From assembly GCF_000243715.2 (NCBI RefSeq), contig NZ_AHMO02000011.1:580949-644948 (forward strand): DNA of 64,000 bases, written 5' to 3'. Shown here piece after piece: positions 27,008 to 34,596 of the stretch (the stretch's first letter is position 1; each line of letters opens with the position of its first letter). The position numbers were made by a program, and so were the translations under genes. Under the pieces are notes generated by a model. It made no database searches and was not told the DNA's origin. It was given only the letters and a program-made list of their open reading frames with translations. This DNA comes from Leptospira broomii serovar Hurstbridge str. 5399 (GTDB lineage: Bacteria > Spirochaetota > Leptospiria > Leptospirales > Leptospiraceae).

Positions 27008-27028
27008 ATGGATGTTTTTAACATCCAT
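27008..27028. promoter_or_regulatory. Perfect inverted repeat ATGGATGTT-TTT-AACATCCAT
   Basis: Nine-base arms around three T's, preceded by the overlapping palindrome TCCATATATGGA. It lies about 230 bases upstream of the TonB receptor start and just downstream of a plus-strand promoter-like pair, so it may be an operator or the 5' hairpin of a short transcript. Confidence 0.4.
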
Positions 27029-27367
27029 TGTAAAAGGACACGCATTAAGTTCAAGATGCGAGATCGATATCAAACCGACTCAAGTAATATTCTTCGAATT
27101 CAAATTCATAAAGAATTCAGAAATATGTAAAAAATTGTAATCTAAAACTTCCTTACTTTGCAGATTCCCGAATGGAAGAAGCATTTCTAAATCCCGTTCC
27201 AATTCGATCCACAATCCATTAAATATATTTCAATATTCTACCTATTGAACGCAATCAATTGAGCGGAAGATAAACCTTCGGAGGGAATCGATGCTGACCG
27301 TATTTCTTCGCGAATCCGCGTAAAATCGACTTTTAGTACGACAATCCCCTATAAAAATGCTTTACAA

Positions 27368-27385
27368 CTACCGACCGTTCGGTAG
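27368..27385. promoter_or_regulatory. TetR-type operator-like inverted repeat upstream of GST
   Basis: CTACCGA and TCGGTAG flank a CCGT centre; this ACCGA...TCGGT pattern is typical of operators bound by TetR-family repressors. It lies 30 bases upstream of the GST start, overlapping where the promoter should be (TATAAA at 27350-27355). No TetR gene is in the window. Confidence 0.5.
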
Positions 27386-27414
27386 CCTTTCGAGCGGAGC
27401 AAAAATAAAGCACG

Positions 27415-28023
27415 ATGGAAAGAATCCTTTATAGCCATTCAATATCCATAAACTCATACCGAGCAAGGCTGATACTGAATCTTTTAAATTTAGAATTTAG
27501 CGAAATTACCGTCGATCTTTTACGATCGGAACAAAATGAAGAGCAGTTTAAAAAAATAAATCCCCTCTCTCAGATACCGGTGTTGATGGAAAATGATATC
27601 ACTATCTGGGACAGTCACGCCATATCAATCTATTTGGCCGAAAAATACGGGCAGGATAAATGGTTTCCGCAAAATATACAGAATAGAGCCGCCGTTTTAC
27701 AATGGCTATTCTTCGACGCGAACGAGTTGCATAACGGAATCGGTTTAGCTCGAGTTCATTATAAATTCAAAATCGGTAAGGATGGAGAAACCTATCAAAA
27801 AAGAGGAAAGAAGGCTTTGAGTGTATTAAATGATCGTTTAGAAAATCGTGATTGGATCGAATTAAATAAACCCACGCTGGCGGACGTATCCTGTTTTCCG
27901 TTTTGCGCGGTGTCCAAAGACGCGAAAATCGATATTAACGAATATACTAATGTGCAAAAGTGGATGGAGAGATTTTCCAATCTGGAAAATTTCGTTCCTT
28001 TTCGAAAATTCGAACGTAAGTAA
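27415..28023 (+). CDS. Glutathione S-transferase family protein
   Basis: 202 residues. The N-terminal thioredoxin fold has HSISINSYRARLILNLLNL and the cis-proline motif LSQIPVLMENDITIWDSHAI, with the glutathione-binding ES/DS pair (DSHA). The C-terminal half is the alpha-helical GST domain (LQWLFFDANELHNGIGLARV; PTLADVSCFPF). It probably conjugates or reduces electrophilic compounds; the substrate is unknown. It has an operator-like inverted repeat upstream, so it may be induced by electrophiles through a TetR-type repressor elsewhere. Confidence 0.88.
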   Translation: MERILYSHSISINSYRARLILNLLNLEFSEITVDLLRSEQNEEQFKKINPLSQIPVLMENDITIWDSHAISIYLAEKYGQDKWFPQNIQNRAAVLQWLFFDANELHNGIGLARVHYKFKIGKDGETYQKRGKKALSVLNDRLENRDWIELNKPTLADVSCFPFCAVSKDAKIDINEYTNVQKWMERFSNLENFVPFRKFERK

Positions 28024-28739
28024 CTATTTTATTTCCGCTTGAAATATTTATTTTTTGGAGATTCGATTTTCTCGGGTTGCACCGAAATATTTTCGATCGG
28101 TTTCTCGGAGTAAGAATAAATTCGCTTTTCGAATCGGATGAACCGCCTTGTCTATGAGGAACTCGTCGGCATTGATTTTCGAAATGAGTTATGGCTGCCG
28201 AAATTTTCGCTATATTTCGAACGTTCTTAAGTTAAGTAATAATGTTTGCCTCTAAAGCTATCCTGTTTTTTGTAATTCCGAATAGAATTCAAATCGAATT
28301 AATTCGCTCTTGCTAAAATTTCAAATTCGGATCAACAGATACAAATATAAATTCGTAAAAGGATCCGAATATCGGAAATATACTCGTTTCTAACGGAAGC
28401 CGCCTCGAGCGCTCTCTTTAAACTTCCATTATTCTTGCCATATAAACGAACTAGTTTGGGCCGTGAATATTCCAAAAAAGGATTGTCCGGTAAATAATAA
28501 ACGCTCGTAAAATCTAAAGAATTACAATTGTTCAAAATAGAACGATCAAAAAGCGTTTATACGTATAGAAATTTTCTTTCCCTACTATTAACGAAATTCT
28601 ATCTTAACTGAATGAAGCGAACATAGAAACGGAATTATTTGTGCAGAAAAACTAGAATAAGATTCGGAATCTCACAGACTTTGAATGTCGAATGCCGTTA
28701 TGGAAATCTCCTTCATAGACATATCAAAACGATCGAGTC
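28024..28739. other. 716-base gap without recognisable genes
   Basis: AT-rich. A minus-strand frame at 28332-28535 (67 codons) and short plus-strand frames around 28130-28230 have no recognisable family and no ribosome-binding sites. Nothing else was seen. Confidence 0.4.
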
Positions 28740-28772
28740 TTGGAAGAAATAACTGCGAAGGAATTGGGAAAA

Positions 28773-29777
28773 ATGCAAATGAATCAGAAATTTTACGGGA
28801 AAAAACTTATGCAATTTATTTTTAAACGAAAGATCTTAAAAGTTACTCTGACGTATCTAATGATATCGGTTTCTTTGACTGGAGTTCTCCAGGCGAGTGA
28901 TGAAAGTAAATCTAATTTAGAAAATTCCTACCATATTGAAGACGGAAAATTCACAGGCGTGGGTAATATTTCCATCCACTACCGAAGCTATAGATCGAAG
29001 AATGCCTCCAAACCTAGAGTTTTAGTCGTTCAACACGGAATCGGAGAACACGGCGGGAGATACGAAAATCTATTAGAGGCCCTGGCCGGAAAAGGATATA
29101 ACGTTTATTTAATTGATTCTCGCGGTCATGGAAAATCGGAAGGGGATCGCGGTGTCATAACGGATTTTAACCAATTTCTAACCGACCTGAATCAGCTGAT
29201 CGGAATCGCAAAACAAAAAGAAGGAGTTTCCAGAGTAACGTTGATGGGTCATTCGATGGGGGCACTGATCGCTCTCTTCTATGCGGGAGATCCTAGCTAC
29301 CAGGCAAATTTAGATCGATTGGTCTTAAGCAGTCTGCCCATCGAGGTAAAAACGAATTTTATCGCAAAAGTAAAAAAAGCGATGCTCGGATTAATTGCGG
29401 GCACCTCACCCGGCTTTACGATCTCTACCGGTCTCGATGCTGCGACGCTGTCTAGGGACGAAAAGGCAGTGGCTGCTTATAAAAACGATCCGCTAGTCCA
29501 TGATAAGGCGGGCGCATATCTAGGTGATTTTATACTTAACTCGAAGGAAAAAGCTTTGGAAAAAGCTTCCAAAATTAATCTTCCAGTTTATTTGTTTCAC
29601 GGAAAAGAAGATGCGATCGCACTTTCGGTCGGAACGGAAGAAGCCTTTGCAGCGATTCCCTCGAAAGATAAAACGATGAAGATCTATGAAGGACTCTTTC
29701 ACGAAACCATGAACGAACTTCCGCAGGATAGAGCTCAAGTCTTGAAAGACTTAGTCGCTTGGTTAGCGTCTCACTAA
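28773..29777 (+). CDS. Secreted or membrane-anchored monoacylglycerol-lipase-like hydrolase
   Basis: About 334 residues from ATG 28773; TTG 28740, ATG 28779 and ATG 28809 are alternatives, and all keep the hydrophobic segment KVTLTYLMISVSLTGVLQAS, a signal peptide. The alpha/beta hydrolase domain has VVQHGIGEHGGRYENLLEAL (oxyanion region), IDSRGHGKSEGDRG and the nucleophile elbow LMGHSMGALIAL. The acid and base are probably Asp in HGKEDAIA and His in GLFHETMNE. Monoacylglycerol lipases release fatty acids from host or membrane lipids; with a signal peptide it would act in the periplasm or outside. It is followed by a strong hairpin. Confidence 0.85.
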   Translation: MQMNQKFYGKKLMQFIFKRKILKVTLTYLMISVSLTGVLQASDESKSNLENSYHIEDGKFTGVGNISIHYRSYRSKNASKPRVLVVQHGIGEHGGRYENLLEALAGKGYNVYLIDSRGHGKSEGDRGVITDFNQFLTDLNQLIGIAKQKEGVSRVTLMGHSMGALIALFYAGDPSYQANLDRLVLSSLPIEVKTNFIAKVKKAMLGLIAGTSPGFTISTGLDAATLSRDEKAVAAYKNDPLVHDKAGAYLGDFILNSKEKALEKASKINLPVYLFHGKEDAIALSVGTEEAFAAIPSKDKTMKIYEGLFHETMNELPQDRAQVLKDLVAWLASH

Positions 29778-29784
29778 AAACACA

Positions 29785-29822
29785 TAGGGCAATTATAGAG
29801 AGCAGCCTCTATGATTACCCTA
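29785..29822 (+). terminator. 16-bp hairpin after the lipase-like gene
   Basis: Arms 29785-29800 and 29807-29822 (TAGGGCAATTATAGAG versus CTCTATGATTACCCTA) pair with one mismatch and one G-T pair around the loop AGCAGC. It begins 7 bases after the stop codon. No strong T-run follows, so it may protect the 3' end of the mRNA as much as terminate it. Confidence 0.55.
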
Positions 29823-29923
29823 ATATTTCATTCATTCCGATTAAGATTGTTTGGAATTAGAACCGAGTAATAAGATTGATTAAAAGACTAAGCAGGAGCA
29901 GCGCGACTTCTCGGTCCGTCAAG

Positions 29924-30652
29924 TTACTCTTTTATGCACCAATAACCTGCAATGATAGTATCAGGTTTACCGTAGCATAAATTCTCTTTGTCAACTGTAG
30001 TTATCGTACAATTTTTCGAATATGCCGCTCTAACCATCTCGGTAGGTAGCTCGTCTTCCTGATTCAGAAATCCGTTCAGCGATTCGTAATATTTTATTTC
30101 TATCACCTTCGGCCTGGACGGCTTTATGCAAGGTTTTCCTTCCGCATCACGCCCCCGGTTACAAAGAATAATTTCCTCGGATCCGGATACCAATGTTATG
30201 AAAATGCTATCATCCGAAACTTTATAAAATCCGATTTGCTTTACCCTAACACTCTCTTCCCCCTCGTTCGCGAAATCGGCGTAGTAAGTCGCCTTATTTT
30301 CGGATAACAATAATCTTTCGGACGAAATACTAAGGCAGGTTGAATTTTGCCTAGTTAATTCTAATGACTTGATGTAAGCAGACTTTTTAATCTTAAGCGA
30401 CCGTATTCCGTTGATGTATCCTTTTCCGCTCGGAAAATAATACCAATGCTTCTCATTCTGCTTGGAGGATTGCCAAGCTTTAGCTTTAACGACCTCCACC
30501 GAGGTTAAAGGTGGAATTATGTTTCGGACTTTAGAGTCATTCGAAGGTTTAGTTCTAAGTTTGGTCGGCGAGTTTCCGGAATGGTATTTTTCTTTCTCGG
30601 AATAAGCATTAATACCGAAGATTAATAGGCAAAATATTATGAGTTTATTCAT
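29924..30652 (-). CDS. Secreted SH3b-like domain protein
   Basis: About 242 residues from ATG 30650-30652, which begins directly with a signal peptide (MNKLIIFCLLIFGINAYS); a start at 30685 would add a hydrophilic leader and is less likely. The mature N-terminus has the bacterial SH3 pattern: TKLRTKPSNDSKVRNIIPPLTSVEVVKAKAW... and KHWYYFPSGKGYINGIR. The C-terminal half is unrecognised and contains several cysteines (CLSIS, CNRGRD, CIKPS, CTITT, CYGKP, CIKE) that may form disulfides outside the cytoplasm. Similar proteins occur in Leptospira; function unknown. Confidence 0.7.
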   Translation of the reverse strand: MNKLIIFCLLIFGINAYSEKEKYHSGNSPTKLRTKPSNDSKVRNIIPPLTSVEVVKAKAWQSSKQNEKHWYYFPSGKGYINGIRSLKIKKSAYIKSLELTRQNSTCLSISSERLLLSENKATYYADFANEGEESVRVKQIGFYKVSDDSIFITLVSGSEEIILCNRGRDAEGKPCIKPSRPKVIEIKYYESLNGFLNQEDELPTEMVRAAYSKNCTITTVDKENLCYGKPDTIIAGYWCIKE

Positions 30653-30721
30653 GATGGATGTCTCGTAAAATTTGATCATTCCCATTGTGACTACAAATTA
30701 ATAATCGAAGTGCAGCCTGCG

Positions 30722-31237
30722 CTAACCGTTAAATTCTTTTTCAGGATTCCAAATGAATTCTTCGGTTGGCCATTCGATCGGAAACGTATAGCCAGGCCCC
30801 TTAACGATTTTACGGATCTCCCAAATTTTCTTGCCCAAGGAATCGAAATATAGACGATGCTCTAAACGAGAGCCGTTTACAGAGCCGCCGGTAATAAAGA
30901 CGAAACGCAACGCTTTTAGATCATCGTAATAGTACTCTATTTTTATTGCGGAATCGTCCGAGCCCATTTCTTCCACATACTTGCAAATAATATGCTTTTT
31001 ATTGAAGAAAGCGATTTTCAAAGTCGGTTTATAAGGCTTTGAATACTCGAACTCCTTTTTACTACTAGCTAGCTCTTTGTTTTTAATCTCTTTCTCTATC
31101 CTGTCGTAGATGGAACGGATTTCCTTGATATCCGGATGAGTTGTCCAGTTTTTACCGTTTATTTCTTTTCCCGAAATTCCGTTTGAGAATAAAAAAAGGA
31201 GCAGCAATAAGATAAAATTAAAATTTCGAATTCCCAT
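30722..31237 (-). CDS. Secreted protein of unknown function
   Basis: 171 residues with a clear signal peptide (FILLLLLFLFSNGISG). The mature part is charged and has a beta-rich centre (IKIEYYYDDLKALRFVFITGG; HRLYFDSLGKKIWEIRK) with the WPTEEF tail; no known domain. It is 70 bases upstream of the SH3b-like gene on the same strand, so they may be co-transcribed. The ribosome-binding site is weak. Confidence 0.65.
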   Translation of the reverse strand: MGIRNFNFILLLLLFLFSNGISGKEINGKNWTTHPDIKEIRSIYDRIEKEIKNKELASSKKEFEYSKPYKPTLKIAFFNKKHIICKYVEEMGSDDSAIKIEYYYDDLKALRFVFITGGSVNGSRLEHRLYFDSLGKKIWEIRKIVKGPGYTFPIEWPTEEFIWNPEKEFNG

Positions 31238-31597
31238 GCATAACTATCCTGGACCTATGCAGCCTCATTGACTCGGAACAGAACTATTAATCCTTCGATT
31301 TCTAAGTCTATAATTTTTTAACGAATTCAGATCGGGGAATTCGATGCTTATCATACATCGAAAATCTTTTCGGATTGCCTCTTAGCGTACTTTAGGAAAA
31401 GAAAAGTGTCCAAGTACGACCCTCAAACTTTATTTTCAATACATCGGACTTAGAACCGGGAAACTTCTAGCATAAACGATGCGGGAAATCTTTGAATATA
31501 ATAATTTGCACGTCTTTAATAAAACTCTATCGACGACCCTTGCATCGGGAGAACATTACTATCGAGATCCCGAAAACTCGTGTCGTAAATATGTTGC

Positions 31598-32194
31598 CTA
31601 TCCTAGTTGTGGAACGGTGTCTGAAACACTTTTTCGACGACTGATCTCTTGCGACCAATTTGATAGTTTCGAAAATTTCGAATAATCCACAAGTTCCGGA
31701 ATTCGGAACGTTATGGATCCCAGTGCACAGATCAATGATATAGTATCGAATTGAAAAGTTTTCAAATCGTCGATTCTATCTTCAAAAAATCGTAAGTATG
31801 TTTGAACCGCCAATTCCTTGTTCCTTTGAAATTTTAAATTTATATCATTGCCGTGATTATTTTTCTCCACATAAAGAGCCAGTCCCGCCTCCAACATAGC
31901 ATCCGCTATCGCAGCTCTATGTAATACTTCGAATCTCTCCTCTCCGTTTCTAGGGATGAAGATCGGCGAGTCGTTGAGTAAATCGATATATTCGCAGATT
32001 ACAAAACTATCAATAAGCGGTTCGCCGTTCTCCCTCAGTAAGACGGGAATTTTTCCGGCAGGATTTTTTTCCAGAAGAAAGGATCTCTTTTCATACGGAT
32101 TCTCCTCAGTGAGTTTCAATGGTATTTCTTTTTCTATTGCGAAAATTCTGACTTTACGAGCGAATGGAGAAGTCTTAGTGTATAATAGTTCCAC
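31598..32194 (-). CDS. Glutathione S-transferase-like protein
   Basis: 198 residues. N-terminal thioredoxin fold with the active-site region YTKTSPFARKVRIFAIEK, cis-Pro motif AGKIPVLLRENGEPLIDSFVI (DS pair for glutathione), and a C-terminal helical domain (RAAIADAMLEAGLALYVE, ELVDYSKFSKLSNWSQEIS). The C-terminal part after residue 140 (LICALGSITFRIPELVDY) is typical of the maleylacetoacetate-isomerase/YfcF style of GST. Its start faces the TfoX-like gene. Unlinked to the other GST at 27.4 kb. Confidence 0.85.
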   Translation of the reverse strand: MELLYTKTSPFARKVRIFAIEKEIPLKLTEENPYEKRSFLLEKNPAGKIPVLLRENGEPLIDSFVICEYIDLLNDSPIFIPRNGEERFEVLHRAAIADAMLEAGLALYVEKNNHGNDINLKFQRNKELAVQTYLRFFEDRIDDLKTFQFDTISLICALGSITFRIPELVDYSKFSKLSNWSQEISRRKSVSDTVPQLG

Positions 32195-32339
32195 CGGACA
32201 AAAATATTTCCGTCTTCACTTATTGTCATCTAATAGAATATTTACTCGAGCAAAGGACGTTCTTAAACAGATATTTCGCTTAATTAAAATCGATAATCCA
32301 ATTAACTCTACGACAAATCATCACGGTATAGAAACGACT

Positions 32340-32711
32340 ATGGCATACAGCGAAACACTAGCGATCCGGATACGAGCGGCCTTAGCCCACCTACAAAATT
32401 TGGAAGAAAAGAAAATGTTTCGAGGAATATGCTTTATGTTAAACGACAAGATGTGCATTTGCGTATCAAACGATGAAATAATGTGTCGTATCGATCCGGA
32501 TATATACGAGTCCGTTTTAGAAAAAAAGAAATGTCGGCCGATGATTCATAACGGTAAGGTAATGAAGGGATTTGTATACGTTAACGAGAAGGATATAAAA
32601 TCAAAAAAAGAGTTTCAGTATTGGATCGATCTATCGCTTGATTTTAACGGTAGAGCAAAAGCCTCCCCTAAAAGAAAGAAGAAGAAGGCACTCGGCTTTA
32701 AGTTACCTTAG
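32340..32711 (+). CDS. TfoX N-terminal-domain protein
   Basis: 123 residues from ATG 32340; a longer frame back to 31956 overlaps the opposite GST gene and is not protein-like. It matches the TfoX N-terminal fold: SETLAIRIRAALAHL, EKKMFRGICFMLNDKMCICV, LMCRID-like EIMCRIDPDIYE, then GKVMKGFVYVNEKDI. The lysine-rich tail (KRKKKKALGF) is usual. In gamma-proteobacteria TfoX activates competence genes; stand-alone TfoX-N proteins elsewhere have no assigned function. Confidence 0.88.
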   Translation: MAYSETLAIRIRAALAHLQNLEEKKMFRGICFMLNDKMCICVSNDEIMCRIDPDIYESVLEKKKCRPMIHNGKVMKGFVYVNEKDIKSKKEFQYWIDLSLDFNGRAKASPKRKKKKALGFKLP

Positions 32712-32922
32712 TCCGGTCGAGTTCGGAGAAAAAATTACTGCATGACCAGGTACGTTTTTTCGGGGGAACTCCAAAGTATGAATTCTAACAAAAAGGAAAT
32801 AATCTTGGCGATAACGGACTATACATTTCATTAGCACCTCTATACTTTTCGTCCGTTCACTTGTCAAATGAGAGTTAAAAGAGGAGAAGAAGGGTGATAT
32901 TCTGGAAATCTAATTTTTCGAA

Positions 32923-33369
32923 TTAGAAGGGCCATCCAAGCAGCTTAAAGCGATCTATATTCACTATGATGCATTTCTTCTGCGGATAAAACGGAAGAAT
33001 AGTCTCCATCCGGGAACGAGAAAAATATCGCTGAACGGCCAATTCATCCATACGTTTTTGCAATTGTGATTTCAACATTCCACCCAAACCGTCCCTGCGC
33101 AGTTGTCTTAGATCGACCAAACTAGTAGTTGCGATCGCCTTTAACCTATGTTCGGTCTGTGCAGCATTCAAGCTGTACCTGCCGCCGGCACAAATACCAA
33201 GCGATCCGAATTCTAAGTTTATCTAAACGCTTTCCGCTAGCGAAACTATGTCGGTCCGGGAAGTTTCATGAACCTTGAATTGCGATTTTAGCGTTATATC
33301 TGCATTTTTCAAAACATCAAGACAAAGCATGAAATCATCTATCCGAACGATCGGCAATAAATAACTACT
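32923..33369 (-). pseudogene. Decayed alpha/beta-hydrolase (dienelactone/X-Pro peptidase-like) gene
   Basis: The 82-codon frame starting at 33171 extends upstream in the same frame as protein-like sequence, interrupted by a TAG at 33223-33225. Together the pieces read GSLGICAGGRYSLNAAQTEH, RLKAIATTSLVDLRQLRRDG and LGGMLKSQLQKRMDELAVQR, which fits the nucleophile-elbow half of a family of alpha/beta hydrolases with a GxCxGG elbow. The N-terminal catalytic strands and the C-terminal His part are not present in the flanks. The protein ends at 32923 in GWPF. Best read as an inactive remnant. Confidence 0.55.
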
Positions 33370-33683
33370 CTAAACACGGGAAATTAAACGAACTCGAACG
33401 GAAGCCATATTTTTCCCCGCAAATTTCCGTCGAATCCAAGCAAAGTGAACTAACGTGAATAGGATAAGGATTCCGTCTAAATTCGGCAAAATGACTGCCT
33501 AAGCGACGTCCTGTTTCGAAATGATCGAAAAAGTAAACTCGATGAAGCTGAGAAACTAAGCCATTGTACTTATTAATTCGGATTTTATTTAAAAAAAATC
33601 CCGAACATGGGAAATTTTTTGAATTAAAAGAAGTGAATTTATTTCTGGTAAATTGCCTCGGATTCTAAATTCGAATTTTTCTT
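33370..33683. other. Gene-free gap upstream of the Sco-like gene
   Basis: AT-rich, no plausible gene; only the 5' side of the hydrolase remnant borders it. The Sco-like gene's promoter should lie in the last 100 bases. Nothing else seen. Confidence 0.35.
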
Positions 33684-34274
33684 ATGAAGACGGAATTATG
33701 GAAAATAACGATAGTGGGAGCCGCATTGATCCTTGCATCATTCTATTTTATTTCCGTTAAACCCAAAAGGATGTTGGAAGTTGACCGAATCGCCCCGTCC
33801 TTTCCGTTGAGTCTAAAGGGTGAAGCCGCCACCGATATACGGGATATTCTAATTGGAAAGGAGAATCTTATCTATTTCGGATATTTGAACTGTAAATCCA
33901 TCTGCCACGGAACTTTAGCTAAATTGAAAAGCACACTTACCAGAAGAGCGGATCTACGTCTGATATTTATCAGCTTAGATCCGAAGAACGATTCGCAGAA
34001 ACGTTTCAAGGAGTATTTCGCCGAGGACGAAAAACGATCCATCCTGATCCGTACGGAATCGATGGAACAATCGTTCGAACTCGCTAGACGTTTCGGGGTC
34101 CAGGCGTTTCCGAACGAACAATCGGGAGAAATAGATCATTCCGATTCGATATTGTGGATAAATTCCAAGGGACGAATTAAGGGCATTTTTTTGGAATTCA
34201 ATAAGTGGTGGAATCTTGAAAGCGAAGACGAATTTATAAGAATATTAAAAAATAATCAAGACGAAAGAGAATAA
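33684..34274 (+). CDS. Sco1/SenC-like thioredoxin-fold protein
   Basis: 196 residues anchored by an N-terminal helix (ITIVGAALILASFYFI). The thioredoxin fold carries the copper-binding triad of Sco proteins: Cys70 and Cys74 in LNCKSICHGTL and His152 in IDHSDSILWINSKG. The usual CxxxCP proline is replaced by His. Sco proteins insert copper into cytochrome c oxidase or act as redox sensors; no oxidase gene is nearby, so the role here is open. The copper ligands are complete. Confidence 0.85.
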   Translation: MKTELWKITIVGAALILASFYFISVKPKRMLEVDRIAPSFPLSLKGEAATDIRDILIGKENLIYFGYLNCKSICHGTLAKLKSTLTRRADLRLIFISLDPKNDSQKRFKEYFAEDEKRSILIRTESMEQSFELARRFGVQAFPNEQSGEIDHSDSILWINSKGRIKGIFLEFNKWWNLESEDEFIRILKNNQDERE

Positions 34275-34596
34275 TAATTTAATATATTTATAATATTATA
34301 GGGTTGGATGCGAATCGGATCCCTTTTTTAAACCGGCACATAGATTGGACGGAATTGTTTGAAATTTTCAGTATTCGAATATGCAATCTCAAAAAAATAA
34401 CCCGAAGATGGAAATTTTGGACAAACTTAAATTCAGAAATGAGAGGAAGGATCGTTTCTTTATTATCTACGATTGTTTAAGTCTAATTCCTTTTTTGAGG
34501 ATCGGGAACTTGGGTATTCGTTCGAATACCTCGTCTTTGAAATTCGAATTCGAGAATCTAAAACGTGAATCCTGATTTTATAGAGGTACGATTTCG
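34275..34596. other. Intergenic region before the MHYT kinase
   Basis: 322 bases. A plus-strand frame at 34381-34575 has no recognisable features. AGAGGT about 10 bases before the ATG at 34597 serves the kinase. Confidence 0.35.

Larger units (their letters stand above)
26776..27414. other. 639-base intergenic region with two palindromic sites
   Basis: Separates the minus-strand TonB receptor from the plus-strand GST. A plus-strand open frame (26762-27130) is not protein-like. It contains the receptor's promoter and direct repeats, a perfect 9-3-9 inverted repeat at 27008-27028, a 12-base palindrome TCCATATATGGA at 27001-27012, a plus-strand TTGACA with TATACA 16 bases on (around 26979-27006), and an operator-like repeat at 27368-27385. 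Confidence 0.45.

Noticed and set aside
31956..32339. N-terminal extension of the TfoX-like frame
   Set aside because: Antisense to the GST gene; protein-like family sequence begins only at 32340.
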